Assembly (NCBI GenBank): GCA_012522855.1
Contig: JAAYJQ010000015.1
Coordinates: 1-64,000, forward strand
Length of the DNA stretch: 64,000 nucleotides
Direction of reading: 5' to 3'
Origin: Bacteroidales bacterium
GTDB taxonomy: Bacteria > Bacteroidota > Bacteroidia > Bacteroidales > UBA932
The stretch's first letter is position 1; the number at the start of each line of letters is the position of its first letter. Below the pieces are notes generated by a model that was given only the letters and a program-made list of their open reading frames with translations, searched no databases and was not told where the DNA came from. A program made the translations under genes and the position numbers. Positions 48,282-60,713 of this stretch are shown piece after piece.

Positions 48282-49052
48282 ATGGTCAAGCCCAAAACAG
48301 AAGAAGAGATAGCACTGCTGCGCGAGAATGCCATTCTCGTCTCCAAGGCGTTGGCGGAAGTCGGCAAAGCGGTCGCCCCTGGTGTGACAACTGCAAAGTT
48401 GAACGAGGTGGCCGAGACTTTCATCCGCGACAACGGTGCCGTACCCAGCTTCCTCGGTTTTGAAGGCTTCCCTGCGGCCATCTGCACTTCCGTCAACGAT
48501 GTAGTCGTCCACGGATTTCCGTCGGACTACGTCTTGAAGGAAGGTGACATCGTTACAGCGGACATCGGCACGTTCTACAAAGGGTACAACGGGGATTCGG
48601 CCTACACCTTTCCGGTCGGGGAGGTGGATCCCGAAACCCGCAGGCTCCTGGATGTGACCAAGCAGGCCCTGTACGAGGGAATCAAGGCGGCGGTGGCGGG
48701 GAACAGGACCGGCGATATCGGATATGCGGTGCAATCGTATGCGGAGTCCTTCGGATTTTCCGTCGTCCGTGAGCTGGAAGGTCACGGGCTGGGCAAGAAA
48801 ATGCACGAAGCCCCCGGCGTCCCCAATTATGGACGTCCGGGACAGGGATGCAAGCTTGTCGATGGAATGGTGATCTGCATTGAGCCGATGATCAATGCGG
48901 GAGGCAGGGGGGTCTATGTGGCCAAAAATGGCTGGGCCGTCCACACCGCCGACCACAGGAACGCGGCGCATTACGAGCTTACGGTTGTTGTCCGGAAGGG
49001 CAAGGCTGAACAGTTGTCGACTTACGATTATATAGATAGCAATAAATTTTAA
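48282..49052 (+). CDS. map: Methionine aminopeptidase type I
   Basis: The 256-residue M24 enzyme removes the initiator methionine. Metal and substrate residues appear in order: His in VNDVVVHGFP, Asp in TADIGTFYKGYNGDSAYTF, His in GHGLGKKMHEAP, Glu in VICIEPMIN and Glu in AAHYELTVVV. Its place between secY and infA is usual for the phylum. Confidence 0.97.
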   Translation: MVKPKTEEEIALLRENAILVSKALAEVGKAVAPGVTTAKLNEVAETFIRDNGAVPSFLGFEGFPAAICTSVNDVVVHGFPSDYVLKEGDIVTADIGTFYKGYNGDSAYTFPVGEVDPETRRLLDVTKQALYEGIKAAVAGNRTGDIGYAVQSYAESFGFSVVRELEGHGLGKKMHEAPGVPNYGRPGQGCKLVDGMVICIEPMINAGGRGVYVAKNGWAVHTADHRNAAHYELTVVVRKGKAEQLSTYDYIDSNKF

Positions 49053-49064
49053 AGTGTTTTTTCA

Positions 49065-49283
49065 ATGGCCAAACAAGTAGCGATAGAACAAGACGGAGAA
49101 GTGATCGAGACGCTTCCCAACGCAATGTTTAAGGTGGAACTTGAGAATGGTCACGTCATTCTCTGCAACATCTCCGGAAAAATGAGAATGAACTTCATCC
49201 GCATCCTCCTTGGAGACCGGGTGAGGGTTGAAATTTCACCTTACGATTTGACAAAAGGAAGAATTTCTTTTAGGTACAAATAA
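49065..49283 (+). CDS. infA: Translation initiation factor IF-1
   Basis: The protein has 72 residues and one OB fold, with [40 protein letters not shown] and [12 protein letters not shown]. It is full length and blocks the A site during initiation. Confidence 0.98.
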   Translation: MAKQVAIEQDGEVIETLPNAMFKVELENGHVILCNISGKMRMNFIRILLGDRVRVEISPYDLTKGRISFRYK

Positions 49284-49296
49284 AATTATTCACGAT

Positions 49297-49413
49297 ATGA
49301 AAGTCAAAGCATCCATCAAGAAACGCAGCGATGATTGCAAGATCGTTCGCCGAAAAGGCCGTCTTTACGTCATCTGCAAGAAGACCCCCAAGTTCAAGAT
49401 GCGCCAGGGATAA
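49297..49413 (+). CDS. rpmJ: Ribosomal protein L36, lacking zinc ligands
   Basis: The 38-residue product begins [13 protein letters not shown] and ends [10 protein letters not shown]. The zinc form has Cys11, Cys14, Cys27 and His33. Here residue 11 is Ser and residue 33 is Phe, so only C14 and C27 remain and tetrahedral zinc binding is unlikely. The gene lies 13 bases after infA. Confidence 0.97.
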   Translation: MKVKASIKKRSDDCKIVRRKGRLYVICKKTPKFKMRQG

Positions 49414-49457
49414 TAGTCTGTTGTATAACAAATAAAAAATAAAGTCAAAGATAAATT

Positions 49458-49835
49458 ATGGCAAGAATAGCCGGTGTTGATTTACCGAACAACAAAAGAG
49501 GAGAGATAGGTCTTACCTATATCTTCGGTATTGGCCGCAGTTCCGCGAGGCAGATCCTCGATAATTGCGGAATCGATTACGACATCAAGGTCGGAGAGTG
49601 GGATGACGAGCAGATCGCTGCCATCCGTACCCTCATCACCGACAAGTACAAGATTGAAGGCGAACTCCGTTCCAGCGTCCAGATGAACATCAAACGTCTC
49701 ATGGATATCGGTTGCTACAGAGGAATCCGTCACCGTATCGGTCTTCCTGTCCGCGGTCAGAGCACGAAGAACAACGCGCGCACCCGGAAGGGCAAGAAGA
49801 AGACGGTCGCGAACAAGAAGAAGGCAACCAAGTAA
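49458..49835 (+). CDS. rpsM: Ribosomal protein S13
   Basis: The 125-residue head protein has [40 protein letters not shown] and [18 protein letters not shown] at its basic tail. It is the first gene of the alpha-operon part, 44 bases after rpmJ. Confidence 0.98.
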   Translation: MARIAGVDLPNNKRGEIGLTYIFGIGRSSARQILDNCGIDYDIKVGEWDDEQIAAIRTLITDKYKIEGELRSSVQMNIKRLMDIGCYRGIRHRIGLPVRGQSTKNNARTRKGKKKTVANKKKATK

Positions 49836-49848
49836 AATCGGATGAATT

Positions 49849-50238
49849 ATGGCAAAGAAATCATCATCATCAAAAAAACGAGTTGTCAAGGTTGAGGCAA
49901 CGGGTCAGGCCCATATTTCATCAACCTTCAATAATGTGATCATCGCGCTTACCAACAACCAAGGGCAGGTGATCAGCTGGTCGTCCGCAGGCAAGAGCGG
50001 TTTCAGGGGCTCCAAGAAGAACACCCCGTATGCCGCCCAGGTTGCGGCGGAAGACGCTGCGAAGACGGCTTTCGATGCGGGACTCCGCAAGGTGAAGGTC
50101 TTCGTGAAGGGGCCCGGCGCCGGCCGTGAGTCCGCCATCCGGACCATCAACAACGCGGGGATCATCGTAACCGAGATCATTGACGTGACACCGATGCCCC
50201 ACAATGGATGCAGACCGAAGGCCCGCCGTAAAGTTTAA
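49849..50238 (+). CDS. rpsK: Ribosomal protein S11
   Basis: The 129-residue protein of the 30S platform has [39 protein letters not shown] and the C-terminal [19 protein letters not shown] run of Ser and Lys codons opens the gene. Confidence 0.98.
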   Translation: MAKKSSSSKKRVVKVEATGQAHISSTFNNVIIALTNNQGQVISWSSAGKSGFRGSKKNTPYAAQVAAEDAAKTAFDAGLRKVKVFVKGPGAGRESAIRTINNAGIIVTEIIDVTPMPHNGCRPKARRKV

Positions 50239-50258
50239 CCTCTTAAAGTAGAATCACC

Positions 50259-50861
50259 ATGGCAAGATACACTGGTCCCAGGACAAAGATCGCCCGCAAG
50301 TTCGGCGAACCCATATTCGGAAGCGACAAGGCCTTCGAAAAGAGAAATTATCCTCCCGGACAGCATGGCCTGGCTTCAAAACGCAAGAAACAGCGTGAAT
50401 ACGGCTTGCAGCTCAAGGAGAAACAGAAGGTGAGATATATGTACGGACTGCTCGAGAGGCAGTTCCACAACACGTATCTGAAGGCGACGCGTATGCCCGG
50501 CCTGAGAGGTGAAAACCTGCTTTTCCTCCTTGAATCCAGACTTGACAACGTCGTATATAGGATGGGTGTCGCCCCTACCCGCGCCGCTGCGAGACAGCTC
50601 GTGAGCCATGCGCACATCACCCTCAACGGCGAGGTCTGCAACATCCCTTCCGCGCTCGTCAAGCCGGGAGATGTCGTGGCCGTCAGAGAGCGCTCCAAGA
50701 GTTTGGAAGTCATCCAGAAGAACGCTGCTTCCGCAGTGAGATATTCTTGGATCGAGTTCGACCCGAAAGCCCTGACCGCCAAGTTCCTGAATGTCCCTAC
50801 AAGGGCGGATATTCCTGAAAACATCAACGAACAGCTCATCGTTGACCTGTACTCCAAGTAA
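50259..50861 (+). CDS. rpsD: Ribosomal protein S4
   Basis: The protein has 200 residues. An N-terminal part ([20 protein letters not shown]) is followed by an S4 RNA-binding domain ([34 protein letters not shown]). S4 represses alpha operons in some bacteria. It directly precedes rpoA. Confidence 0.98.
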   Translation: MARYTGPRTKIARKFGEPIFGSDKAFEKRNYPPGQHGLASKRKKQREYGLQLKEKQKVRYMYGLLERQFHNTYLKATRMPGLRGENLLFLLESRLDNVVYRMGVAPTRAAARQLVSHAHITLNGEVCNIPSALVKPGDVVAVRERSKSLEVIQKNAASAVRYSWIEFDPKALTAKFLNVPTRADIPENINEQLIVDLYSK

Positions 50862-50887
50862 TTGTAACACCTAATATAGAACAAATC

Positions 50888-51895
50888 ATGGCAATCTTAG
50901 CATTTCAGAAACCGGACAAGGTGATCATGCTCGAAGGATCCGATACCGTCGGACGTTTCGAATTCAGGCCGTTGGAGCCTGGATACGGACAGACGATCGG
51001 CAACTCCCTCCGCCGCATCCTGCTCGCCTCTCTGGAAGGTTTTGCTATCAGTCAGATCAAGGTCGCAGGCGTGGATCAAGAATTCGCTACGATCCCCGGC
51101 GTGATCGAAGGTATGCAGGATATCATCCTGAACCTCAAGCAAGTGCGGTTCAAGAGGATGGTCGACACCATCGACTCTGAGATGGTGAACATCGTAATCA
51201 GCGGTAAGAATGAGTTTACCGCGGAGGATATTTCCAAAGGATTGTCTTCTTTCAAGGTGTTGAACCCGGAACAGCATATTTGCAGTCTCGAACCCTCCGT
51301 TACCCTCGAGCTTTCCCTGACCATCACCAAAGGCCGCGGTTTCGTCCCGGCCGAAGAGATGCGGGTTGAGGATGCCCCGATCGGAACCATTTCCGTCGAC
51401 GCGATCTACACCCCGATCCGGAAAGTGAATTGGACCGTGGAGAACTGGCGCGTCGAGCAGAAGACCGATTACGAGAAACTCAATCTCGAAATCGTCACCG
51501 ACGGATCGATTCTCCCGAACGTGGCGCTCCAGGAGGCTGCCAACATCCTGATCTATCACTTCAAGCTTTTCACTGACGACAAGAAGATCGCTCTCGAAAG
51601 CGCTGTGGAATCCGATTCCAAGGAATTGGATGAGGAGTCGCTGCGGATGAGGCACCTCCTGTTCACCAAGCTTTCCGACATCGGGCTCTCCGTGAGGGCC
51701 TACAACTGCCTGAAAGCGGCCGACATCGACACGTTCGCCGACCTGGTTTCCCATTCGAGGAACGAACTCATGAAGTTCCGCAACTTCGGTAAGAAATCGC
51801 TCAACGAAATCGATCAGATTGTCGAAAAAATGAAGCTCGAGTTTGGTATGGATGTTACCAAGTATAATATAGAACCCAAGAAAAAGAACGCATAG
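50888..51895 (+). CDS. rpoA: RNA polymerase alpha subunit
   Basis: The 335-residue protein has the assembly domain ([40 protein letters not shown]) and, after a linker at about 235-250, the C-terminal domain ([39 protein letters not shown]) that contacts upstream DNA and activators. It ends 2 bases before rplQ. Confidence 0.98.
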   Translation: MAILAFQKPDKVIMLEGSDTVGRFEFRPLEPGYGQTIGNSLRRILLASLEGFAISQIKVAGVDQEFATIPGVIEGMQDIILNLKQVRFKRMVDTIDSEMVNIVISGKNEFTAEDISKGLSSFKVLNPEQHICSLEPSVTLELSLTITKGRGFVPAEEMRVEDAPIGTISVDAIYTPIRKVNWTVENWRVEQKTDYEKLNLEIVTDGSILPNVALQEAANILIYHFKLFTDDKKIALESAVESDSKELDEESLRMRHLLFTKLSDIGLSVRAYNCLKAADIDTFADLVSHSRNELMKFRNFGKKSLNEIDQIVEKMKLEFGMDVTKYNIEPKKKNA

Positions 51896-51897
51896 CA

Positions 51898-52383
51898 ATG
51901 AGGCACAATAAGGCAATCAATCACCTTGGCCGCAAGAGCGGCCACCGTAAGGCAATGTTGGCCAACATGGCGTCCTCCCTGATCCAGCACAAGCGCATTA
52001 CGACCACTCTCGCGAAGGCGAAAGCCCTCAAGATGTACATGGAACCGCTTATCACCAAATCAAAAGAGGACACGACCCATTCCCGCAGAATCGTATTCAG
52101 CTACCTCAAGAACAAGGAAGCGATCAAAGAATTGTTCGGCACCATCGCCCCGAAGATCTCGGATCGTCCGGGCGGATACCTCCGTGTTCTCCATTCCGGT
52201 TTCCGGAAGGGTGACGCAGCCGATATGGCGCTGGTAGAATTTGTCGACTTCAACGAAGCGGCGCTGGAAGCCGCTTCCAAGAAGGAAGAGAAGAAAGCAA
52301 CTCGCCGCAGCCGTGCCAAGAAGGCCGCAGCCGCGAAAGAAGAAGCTCCCGAGGCTCAGGAAACGAAGGCCGAGGAAGAATAG
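51898..52383 (+). CDS. rplQ: Ribosomal protein L17
   Basis: The 161-residue protein has the core [40 protein letters not shown] and [22 protein letters not shown]-terminal tail of about 40 residues rich in Ala, Lys and Glu is an extension seen in the phylum. This is the last gene of the operon. Confidence 0.98.
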   Translation: MRHNKAINHLGRKSGHRKAMLANMASSLIQHKRITTTLAKAKALKMYMEPLITKSKEDTTHSRRIVFSYLKNKEAIKELFGTIAPKISDRPGGYLRVLHSGFRKGDAADMALVEFVDFNEAALEAASKKEEKKATRRSRAKKAAAAKEEAPEAQETKAEEE

Positions 52384-52391
52384 GGACCTAG

Positions 52392-52427
52392 GCAATGCTG
52401 CCGGAAACCTTCCGGCAGCATTGCTTT
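52392..52427 (+). terminator. Terminator of the ribosomal operon
   Basis: A perfect 15-bp stem (52392-52406 with 52410-52424, core GCTGCCGGAA/TTCCGGCAGC) with loop ACC is followed by only three T. It starts 8 bases after the rplQ stop. Confidence 0.85.
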
Positions 52428-52459
52428 ACCATTGTATTATAATCATTACAATCGTAGTT

Positions 52460-54640
<2,181 letters not shown>

Positions 54641-54659
54641 AGGCCTTGTCCTCTTTCTG

Positions 54660-54700
54660 AAAGCGGGATGAGTCAAAACTTTGGCTCACCCCGCTTTTTG
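54660..54700 (+). terminator. hppA terminator
   Basis: AAGCGGG-TGAG-CAAA (54661-54677) pairs with TTTGG-CTCA-CCCCGCTT (54679-54696) with small bulges and is followed by TTTTTG. The T run also falls at the -33 position of the next promoter. Confidence 0.8.
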
Positions 54701-54727
54701 ATTTGTCAGTTCTTTCGATTAAATTTG
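54695..54727 (+). promoter_or_regulatory. Promoter of the LacI-type regulator
   Basis: TAAATTTG (54720-54727) is an exact -7 box, 19 bases after TTTTTG (54695-54700). The predicted leader is about 20 bases. Confidence 0.6.
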
Positions 54728-54752
54728 TTGAATACAATAAGGATTCCGCGCT

Positions 54753-55805
54753 ATGAAAAAGGTTACCATTCGAGATGTGGCCCGCGAAGCGGGTGTGTCG
54801 GTTACGCTTGTGTCTTTTGTGATGAATGCAAAAGTCGGCAAAGACGGCCGGCTGGACTGCCCCGTCAATCCGGTGACGGCAGAACGTGTTTTGAAGGTTG
54901 CCAAGAAGCTGGGTTATCGCAGGAACCATGCCGCCGCTTCATTGCGGAGCGGCAGATCCCATACCATCGCGGTGATCGTTTCGGACATCGCCAATCCTTT
55001 CTTCGCGGAAATCTGCCGTTCTCTCGAGAACATTTCCTATAAGGCCGGATACACGGTGATCTTTGCCAGTTCCGACGAGAATCCGGAGAAACTTTCCCGT
55101 CTTGTGGACACCGTGATCGGCTACAATGTAGAGGGTCTGATCGTCGCTCCCTGCCTGGGGGGGGAGGTCGCCTTGAAGAAGGTTGTGGATCTGGGCATCC
55201 CGACCGTTCTGATCGACCGGGACATTCCCGGGAAGGAGTTCGGCAGGGTTCTGGTGGACAATTTGGACGCCGGCTACATGGCGGCCAAGTACCTGATCCA
55301 TCAAGGATTCGGGAAGATCGAAATGATTTCCTACCAGTCCGGCGTGACGAGTCTCCTTGACCGGGAAGCCGGGTATCAGAAGGCTATGGAAGAGTCCGGA
55401 TTGCACGACGATATCTATCTCCACCGGATTGCCTACGAGGCGGAAGAAGCCAAGAAAAACGTCATCGAAATCTTCCGTTCAGCCTCCAAACGGGGCTGCG
55501 AGGCCTTCGTCCTCCCGACGAAGAAGATTTCCATGTACGCCTTCAATGCATTGAACGTGCTCCGGCTCAATCTTCCGAAAGATTTTTCCTTCGTTTGCTT
55601 CGACGACAGCGATATCTACGACCTGAACAAGCCGGTGGTTCCCCACATCGTACAGCCCATCGGCGACATCGCGGACAATGCATTCAACCTGCTCCGGAAG
55701 ATGATCGACAAAAAAGCCACCGAGGCTGAGAAGCACGTGTCCTTGCATGCGCAACTGGTTCTCGGCGGGTCCTTCGGTTCCGAACCCACCGTCGCGACTT
55801 TCTAA
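54753..55805 (+). CDS. LacI/GalR-family transcription regulator
   Basis: The protein has 350 residues. The N-terminal helix-turn-helix and hinge (VTIRDVAREAGVSVTLVSFV and ERVLKVAKKLGYRRNHAAAS) are followed by a periplasmic-binding-protein-like effector domain (TIAVIVSDIANPFFAEICRS, GLIVAPCLGG, FVCFDDSDIYDL). An insertion of several residues (GKDGRLDCPVN) separates helix 3 from the hinge helix, unlike E. coli LacI. No sugar operon adjoins it, so its regulon lies elsewhere. The effector is unknown. Confidence 0.9.
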   Translation: MKKVTIRDVAREAGVSVTLVSFVMNAKVGKDGRLDCPVNPVTAERVLKVAKKLGYRRNHAAASLRSGRSHTIAVIVSDIANPFFAEICRSLENISYKAGYTVIFASSDENPEKLSRLVDTVIGYNVEGLIVAPCLGGEVALKKVVDLGIPTVLIDRDIPGKEFGRVLVDNLDAGYMAAKYLIHQGFGKIEMISYQSGVTSLLDREAGYQKAMEESGLHDDIYLHRIAYEAEEAKKNVIEIFRSASKRGCEAFVLPTKKISMYAFNALNVLRLNLPKDFSFVCFDDSDIYDLNKPVVPHIVQPIGDIADNAFNLLRKMIDKKATEAEKHVSLHAQLVLGGSFGSEPTVATF

Positions 55806-55814
55806 CGGATCCGT

Positions 55815-57389
55815 TTATTCAATTGTCCATTCCGCCCCGTCCTTGGTATCTTTGACTGAGATGCCGAGGGCTTTGAGATGGTCGCGGATGGCATCGCTGC
55901 GCGCCCAGTCCTTGGCCGCCTTGGCCTCCGCGCGCGCTTCCAGCACCATGTCCATGAGCCCTCCGATCACCTCTTGTCCTTTTCCCGCGCCGGCTGTTTC
56001 GGCCGCCTCGTCCTTGAGTCCGAGCACGCCCGATACGATGGCGTCGAAGAGTTGGACCAGCGCCTGCAGATCGGCTTTCGTCACGTCCATCGCACCGTCT
56101 TTGACGCAATTGATGATCCGGACCGCCTCGAAGATGTGCGAAAGCGCGACCGGGGTATTGAGGTCGTCGCAGAGCGCGTCGTAAGCCCCCTGAAAGATTT
56201 CTTTCACCGCGTCATGGTCCGCCGGACAGGTGTCGGGAGCCGTTGTGGCCAGGAATTCACCGTATTGCATGGAATATGCGGGGCTGCCCTCCGTTCCGAT
56301 GGCTGTCGACTCCACCCCCGCAGCCTTTGCAAGCGCGCGAAGATCCTTGCCGGCCTGCAAGATCCGCTTGAGGCCTTTTTCGGCCGCCTGCAGCGCTTCG
56401 TTGCTGAAGTCCAGCGTCCCGCGGTAGTGGGCCTGGAGGATGAAGAAGCGGATGGTCATCGGGGAATAGGCCTGCGCGAGTTTCGGGTGGTTTCCGCTGA
56501 ACAGTTCCGGGAGAGTAATGAAGTTCCCCAGGGATTTGCCCATCTTCTGCCCGTTGATCGTGATCATGTTGTTGTGCACCCAGTAGCGCACGCCCTGCGT
56601 ATGGCGGGAGGCCACGTTCTGGGCGATTTCACATTCATGATGGGGGAACACCAGATCCATTCCGCCCCCGTGGATGTCGAATTCCCGACCGAGGTATTTC
56701 TCCCCCATCACCGAGCACTCCAGATGCCAGCCCGGGAAACCTTCGCTCCAAGGACTCGGCCAGTGCATGATGTGCTGCGGTTCGGCCTTCTTCCAGAGGG
56801 CGAAGTCGAAAGGAGCCCGCTTGTCGCCCTGCCCGTCCAGGACCCGTGTTCCCTCCATCGTGTCGTCCAGATTGCGGCCGGACAGGATACCGTAGGGATG
56901 GGCGCGGTTGTATTTCTCGACATCGAAATAGACGCTTCCGTTGCTGATGTAGGCGTAACCCGCATCCAGAATCTTCTTCACGGTCTCGATCTGTTCGATG
57001 ATGTGGCCGGAAGCCCGGGGTTCGATGGACGGCGGCGCCACATTCAGCAGCCGCATGGCCTCGTGATACCGGAAGGTGTAGGTCTGGACGACCTCCATCG
57101 GCTCGACCTGTTCCAGCCGCGCCCTCTTGGCGATCTTGTCCTCTCCTTCGTCCGCATCGTGCTCCAGATGGCCGACATCGGTAATGTTCCGGACATAGCG
57201 GACCTGATAGCCCAGATGCTTCAGCAGCCGGAACAGCACATCGTAAGTCACGCCCGGTCGAGCATGACCCAGGTGCGCGTCCCCGTAGACGGTCGGACCG
57301 CACACGTACATCCCCGCATGTCCCGGCTGGATCGGGACAAACAGTTCTTTCTTCCTCGAAAGGGTATTGGTCAAGTAAAACGCTCTCAT
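55815..57389 (-). CDS. cysS: Cysteinyl-tRNA synthetase
   Basis: The 524-residue class I synthetase has the zinc-binding N terminus ([20 protein letters not shown], containing the HIGH-type HLGH), [30 protein letters not shown] and the KMGKSLGN loop. The frame also has an ATG at 57407 and a TTG at 57410, but an exact -7 box (complement of 57408-57415) would place the transcript start downstream of them, so the ATG at 57389 ([14 protein letters not shown]) is chosen. It is convergent with the LacI-type gene, 9 bases apart. Confidence 0.96.
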   Translation of the reverse strand: MRAFYLTNTLSRKKELFVPIQPGHAGMYVCGPTVYGDAHLGHARPGVTYDVLFRLLKHLGYQVRYVRNITDVGHLEHDADEGEDKIAKRARLEQVEPMEVVQTYTFRYHEAMRLLNVAPPSIEPRASGHIIEQIETVKKILDAGYAYISNGSVYFDVEKYNRAHPYGILSGRNLDDTMEGTRVLDGQGDKRAPFDFALWKKAEPQHIMHWPSPWSEGFPGWHLECSVMGEKYLGREFDIHGGGMDLVFPHHECEIAQNVASRHTQGVRYWVHNNMITINGQKMGKSLGNFITLPELFSGNHPKLAQAYSPMTIRFFILQAHYRGTLDFSNEALQAAEKGLKRILQAGKDLRALAKAAGVESTAIGTEGSPAYSMQYGEFLATTAPDTCPADHDAVKEIFQGAYDALCDDLNTPVALSHIFEAVRIINCVKDGAMDVTKADLQALVQLFDAIVSGVLGLKDEAAETAGAGKGQEVIGGLMDMVLEARAEAKAAKDWARSDAIRDHLKALGISVKDTKDGAEWTIE

Positions 57390-57407
57390 ATTCGGATCGA
57401 TAATCAT

Positions 57408-57415
57408 CAAATATA
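57408..57415 (-). promoter_or_regulatory. -7 box of cysS
   Basis: The complement of CAAATATA is TATATTTG, an exact consensus match. It partly overlaps the longest open frame of cysS, which decides against the upstream start codons. A -33 TTTG is not evident. Confidence 0.6.
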
Positions 57416-57423
57416 AGAAATAT

Positions 57424-58584
57424 CTATTTGACCGTACGGCCGAAGCCGTTCAGCGCGATGCCGAAGTTAAGGCTGTAGGTTTGGCAGGGGGAGCGGAAGT
57501 TGGTCTTGGCGACATAGAGCCGGAAGCGCAGGCTGGTTTCCGCGTAGGTTCGTCCGTACCAGAGTAAAGAATACCTCCGGCGCAGTTTCCAGTCGCCCTG
57601 CACCCCGGCCAGCGTCCGGAAGCCGCCCAATTCTTCGTTGATGAACTTATCGTCTCCGTCCTTCTGCAGATACTTGTTCGTCCTGTCGATGAAGCCGGCG
57701 CCGATACCCGCGAACGGTGTCAACGTAAAGCGCGTGTTGTCCAGCACATCGAAACCGGCGCTCAGTTCGACCGCGCCCCCGCTGATCCGCTCGCCCGCGC
57801 CCCAGTCATGCACAAGCTCCGAATTGTCGCGATGCCAGAAGGGAACGTTCCGGCGCAGGGATCCGAAAGCCAAGATCATATTCACGTCGATCCGCAATCG
57901 GCTGTACACGGATTCAAATCCGAAATCCAAGCCGTAACGTGGTGAGAAAAAGTCGGAACCTTCGCCGAGGAAATATTCACCGGCAGCCCCAAGATGCCAT
58001 CCGAACCCCCATTTCCCCAGCGGGATCACCGGTTCGAACCATTCGTTTTGGGTCGTCTCTGTCAGTGTTTGCTCCAGCCGGGTCCTATATTTTCGCACGA
58101 CGGCCGTGTCGGTACCGTATTGGGAGGAAGCGATGAACTCATTGATGGCATTGTCGCAGACGGTCGAGTAGAAATTGGCGATGGCGTCAACGCGGTTGGT
58201 CCGGTTCGTGTCCAGTTCGTTTTGCAGTTTCCGGCGCGTGACTTCCACCAGATCGAAGATGACCTGGTTAAACTCGATCGCTTCGTGCACATCGAAGCCG
58301 GACTTGATCCAGGAATTCACTTTGTCCATATAGGTCCGGGTGACCGGCCGGTCGTAGCGGAGGTTGCCGAATCGGAGGGTTTTATCTTCTTGAAGCCAGC
58401 CGTGCGCCAGCAGGGAGGTGGCCTTGTCATCAATCGACCACATGTTGCGGACAACGAAATCCTCAAGGGTCAGTTTTCCCTCGTCCCAGTACCGGATGCT
58501 GGATTGGTAGTCCTGCGGTTGCGCCGTCAGCGCGAACGCGACCAGACAAAGAAGCGCGGCGGCAAGTTGTTTTTTCATATTCAT
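57424..58584 (-). CDS. Outer-membrane-like protein of unknown function
   Basis: The product has 386 residues with a signal peptide ([15 protein letters not shown]). Residues of about 30-190 are mainly helical ([39 protein letters not shown]). The second half (about 195-386) alternates aromatic and polar residues like beta-barrel strands ([31 protein letters not shown]). It may be a membrane barrel with a periplasmic helical part. I do not recognise the family. The ATG at 58584 follows an exact -7 box; an ATG two codons later is equally good. Confidence 0.6.
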   Translation of the reverse strand: MNMKKQLAAALLCLVAFALTAQPQDYQSSIRYWDEGKLTLEDFVVRNMWSIDDKATSLLAHGWLQEDKTLRFGNLRYDRPVTRTYMDKVNSWIKSGFDVHEAIEFNQVIFDLVEVTRRKLQNELDTNRTNRVDAIANFYSTVCDNAINEFIASSQYGTDTAVVRKYRTRLEQTLTETTQNEWFEPVIPLGKWGFGWHLGAAGEYFLGEGSDFFSPRYGLDFGFESVYSRLRIDVNMILAFGSLRRNVPFWHRDNSELVHDWGAGERISGGAVELSAGFDVLDNTRFTLTPFAGIGAGFIDRTNKYLQKDGDDKFINEELGGFRTLAGVQGDWKLRRRYSLLWYGRTYAETSLRFRLYVAKTNFRSPCQTYSLNFGIALNGFGRTVK

Positions 58585-58602
58585 GAATAAAGGTTCAAAA
58601 TT

Positions 58603-58610
58603 CAAATGTA
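58603..58610 (-). promoter_or_regulatory. -7 box of the outer-membrane-like gene
   Basis: The complement reads TACATTTG, an exact TAnnTTTG match 19 bases before the ATG at 58584. No clear -33 element is visible. Confidence 0.5.
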
Positions 58611-58692
58611 CGTCTTTTTTTTGAAGCGATGGCCGTAATGTCAAATATTTTTCCTATATTTATTGGAATCAACTAATCCATAAAAGACAACT

Positions 58693-59406
58693 ATGAATAA
58701 AAACAACATGAAAATGGCTGCATTGCTGGTGACTTTTGCGGCCTGCTTTGCGATTTTTTCTTCCTGCAAGAAGGACAATCCGGAACCGGATTCCCTGGTT
58801 TACATCGAGAACGGCCAGAATTGCGGCAAGGGTATCGCGATCGGCAATGTAGTCTGGGCGCCCGTGAATTGCGGCTACGATGCGGATCATCTGTTCGGAA
58901 AACTCTACCAATGGGGCCGCAAGGACGGCCAGGGCTATGACGGAGAGCCGAGCGAACCGACAATCGAGGAAGGTGCCCCTGCCTCTCTGGGAGACGCGAA
59001 GGCGGACACCTTCTACAAAGGATGGCCGACCTATGACAAAGATATTTGGGGTCCTTCCGGTTCCGGAAATCCCTGTCCTGCCGGCTGGCGGGTTCCGACC
59101 TATTCCGAACTGGAAACCCTGCGTGTTCTCGCGGAGGCGCAGGGCGAATGGGTGATCGAAAAAGGAATCCAATGCTACAAGATTCCCGTCGGAGACGCCG
59201 CCCTGTTTATCCCGTCCGCCGGATACCGAGATATTCAGGGGAAAGCAGTGAAGCGTCAGCAGAAGAGCGCTTCCCTCTGGTCTTGTTCTCATATTGAAAG
59301 CGGCAATCCGTATTCCAACCTCTATCTGGATAACACCACTGTCAGCATCGATTACGATGTGCAGTCCTTGGGGCTCTCCGTGCGCTGCGTGAAGACGCTG
59401 GAATAG
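58693..59406 (+). CDS. FISUMP-domain lipoprotein
   Basis: The 237-residue protein has a lipobox (AIFSSC, Cys about 25) followed by a domain of the Fibrobacter succinogenes major paralogous type. Its marks are VWAPVNCGYDADHLFGKLYQ with WGRKDGQGYDG, NPCPAGWRVPTYSELETL, ALFIPSAGYRD and the C-terminal LGLSVRCVK. Such domains occur on surface proteins of gut Bacteroidota; no activity is established. A one-mismatch -7 box TATATTTA is at 58655-58662. It is divergent from the outer-membrane-like gene. Confidence 0.85.
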   Translation: MNKNNMKMAALLVTFAACFAIFSSCKKDNPEPDSLVYIENGQNCGKGIAIGNVVWAPVNCGYDADHLFGKLYQWGRKDGQGYDGEPSEPTIEEGAPASLGDAKADTFYKGWPTYDKDIWGPSGSGNPCPAGWRVPTYSELETLRVLAEAQGEWVIEKGIQCYKIPVGDAALFIPSAGYRDIQGKAVKRQQKSASLWSCSHIESGNPYSNLYLDNTTVSIDYDVQSLGLSVRCVKTLE

Positions 59407-59428
59407 GCGACTCGGTTTTTTGAATATA

Positions 59429-59466
59429 GCAGCCTCCGGCGGCGGATTCCCGCTGCCGGAGGCTGC
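59429..59466. terminator. Hairpin between convergent genes
   Basis: A perfect 12-bp stem (GCAGCCTCCGGC at 59429-59440, GCCGGAGGCTGC at 59455-59466) lies between the convergent FISUMP and ATPase genes. Neither side has a T run next to the stem, so termination is likely but not typical. Confidence 0.5.
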
Positions 59467-59481
59467 TGGCGTGAAAGGGGA

Positions 59482-60609
59482 CTACAGAAGGAATTCGGAG
59501 AAATTGTCCGGGGTGATGACGCGGAAGCCTGCGTCCGGGTAGGCATTCGTAAAAGAGGCCGGAGCCTTGACCGGCTTGACTGCATGCCATTTGAACTCGA
59601 ATGTTTCCAGCCGCCCATCCTGTTCCTCCACAAGATCGATTTCTTTTTGTTGCAGGGTCCGCCAGAACCAGGAACGGACAAGGCTTCCGGCATATTCTTG
59701 ATACTTCATTCGCTCTGTCATGAGGAAGTTTTCCCAAAGATGTCCGATTTCTTCAGGACTGCGGGCTTCAAACGGGGCGAGGTTTCCGATCACGGCGTTC
59801 CGTATGCCGAGATCCCGAAAATAGACTTTTCGGCTGGATTTCAATTCATTCCGATGATTTCGGGAAAAGGAGGGAAGCCGGAACAGGATGAAACTCTTTT
59901 CCAATACATCAATATATTTCTCCACGGTTTTGGCATCCAGCCCCACAAGTTGCCCCAATTCGTTGTACGAGACCTGAGAGCCGACCTGCAAGGCGAGCGC
60001 TTGCACGAGCCGCACCAGCTTGTCGGGCTTCCCGACCTGTTCCAAGAAAAGAATATCCTTGTACAGATAGCTGTCCGCCAACTCCTTCAGAATCGCTTTC
60101 TCTTCTCCGGGATGCGTTACCACTTCCGGATAGTAGCCGAACACCATACGATGTTTCAACATCCTGCGTTCGGAAAGCAGATCGGTGTGCCGGACCATTT
60201 CTTGGAAAGAAACGGGATAAAGCCGATATTCTCGTTTTCGGCCTGTTAAGGATTCGTTCACCCCTTTCGCGAGTTCGAATGAGGAACTTCCAGTCACGAC
60301 CAGACCGACATCCTTGATTTGATCGGTAATCAATTTAAGTTTATTTCCGATGTCGGGAATTTTCTGCGCCTCGTCCACGACAACGATCTTGTTCTTCCCG
60401 ATCACGGCCTTCAGCCTTGTCGATGAGATCTCCGTGAAAAGGCTGCGCACATCGTATTCATCACCGTTGAGCCACAAGACGTCTTCCCTTTCCCTGAACA
60501 TCGTGTCCAGCAGGGTGGACTTGCCGACTTGCCTTGCGCCCAGAATGACCACGGCTTTTCCTTGGTTCAAAGCCTTCCGGATCGGTTCTTCGAGCAATCG
60601 TTTGATCAT
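59482..60609 (-). CDS. AAA ATPase with DUF4143 domain
   Basis: The 375-residue protein has an N-terminal P-loop domain: Walker A LGARQVGKST at about 23-32, Walker B KIVVVDEAQKIPD, and sensor LVVTGSSSFELAKG. A winged-helix-like segment follows (VSYNELGQLVGLDAKTVEKY), and a C-terminal DUF4143 domain with a nuclease-like pattern (KVYFRDLGIRNAVIG, KEIDLVEEQDG, FEFKWHAVK). Many copies of this family occur per genome in gut anaerobes; their role is unknown. The family is often considered defence- or mobility-linked, without proof here. It is a single gene behind a double operator-like repeat. Confidence 0.85.
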   Translation of the reverse strand: MIKRLLEEPIRKALNQGKAVVILGARQVGKSTLLDTMFREREDVLWLNGDEYDVRSLFTEISSTRLKAVIGKNKIVVVDEAQKIPDIGNKLKLITDQIKDVGLVVTGSSSFELAKGVNESLTGRKREYRLYPVSFQEMVRHTDLLSERRMLKHRMVFGYYPEVVTHPGEEKAILKELADSYLYKDILFLEQVGKPDKLVRLVQALALQVGSQVSYNELGQLVGLDAKTVEKYIDVLEKSFILFRLPSFSRNHRNELKSSRKVYFRDLGIRNAVIGNLAPFEARSPEEIGHLWENFLMTERMKYQEYAGSLVRSWFWRTLQQKEIDLVEEQDGRLETFEFKWHAVKPVKAPASFTNAYPDAGFRVITPDNFSEFLL

Positions 60610-60640
60610 CTGAATTGATTTTTTACTTGCCCAAATATAG

Positions 60641-60700
60641 ATATTTCCGGAACGTATTCCAAAAATATCTACATATTTCCGGAATGTATTCCAAAAATAT
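60641..60700 (-). promoter_or_regulatory. Double operator/promoter repeat before the DUF4143 ATPase
   Basis: Two 28-base direct copies (60641-60668 and 60673-60700) differ at one base and repeat at exactly 32 bp, about three helical turns. Each holds the palindrome TTCCGGAA and a GGAAnnnnTTCC element. On the gene's strand each also holds TATTTTTG, a -7 box match (complements of 60660-60667 and 60692-60699). A repressor bound at these sites would cover both promoters. Confidence 0.75.
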
Positions 60701-60713
60701 TAAAAATTGGCAG

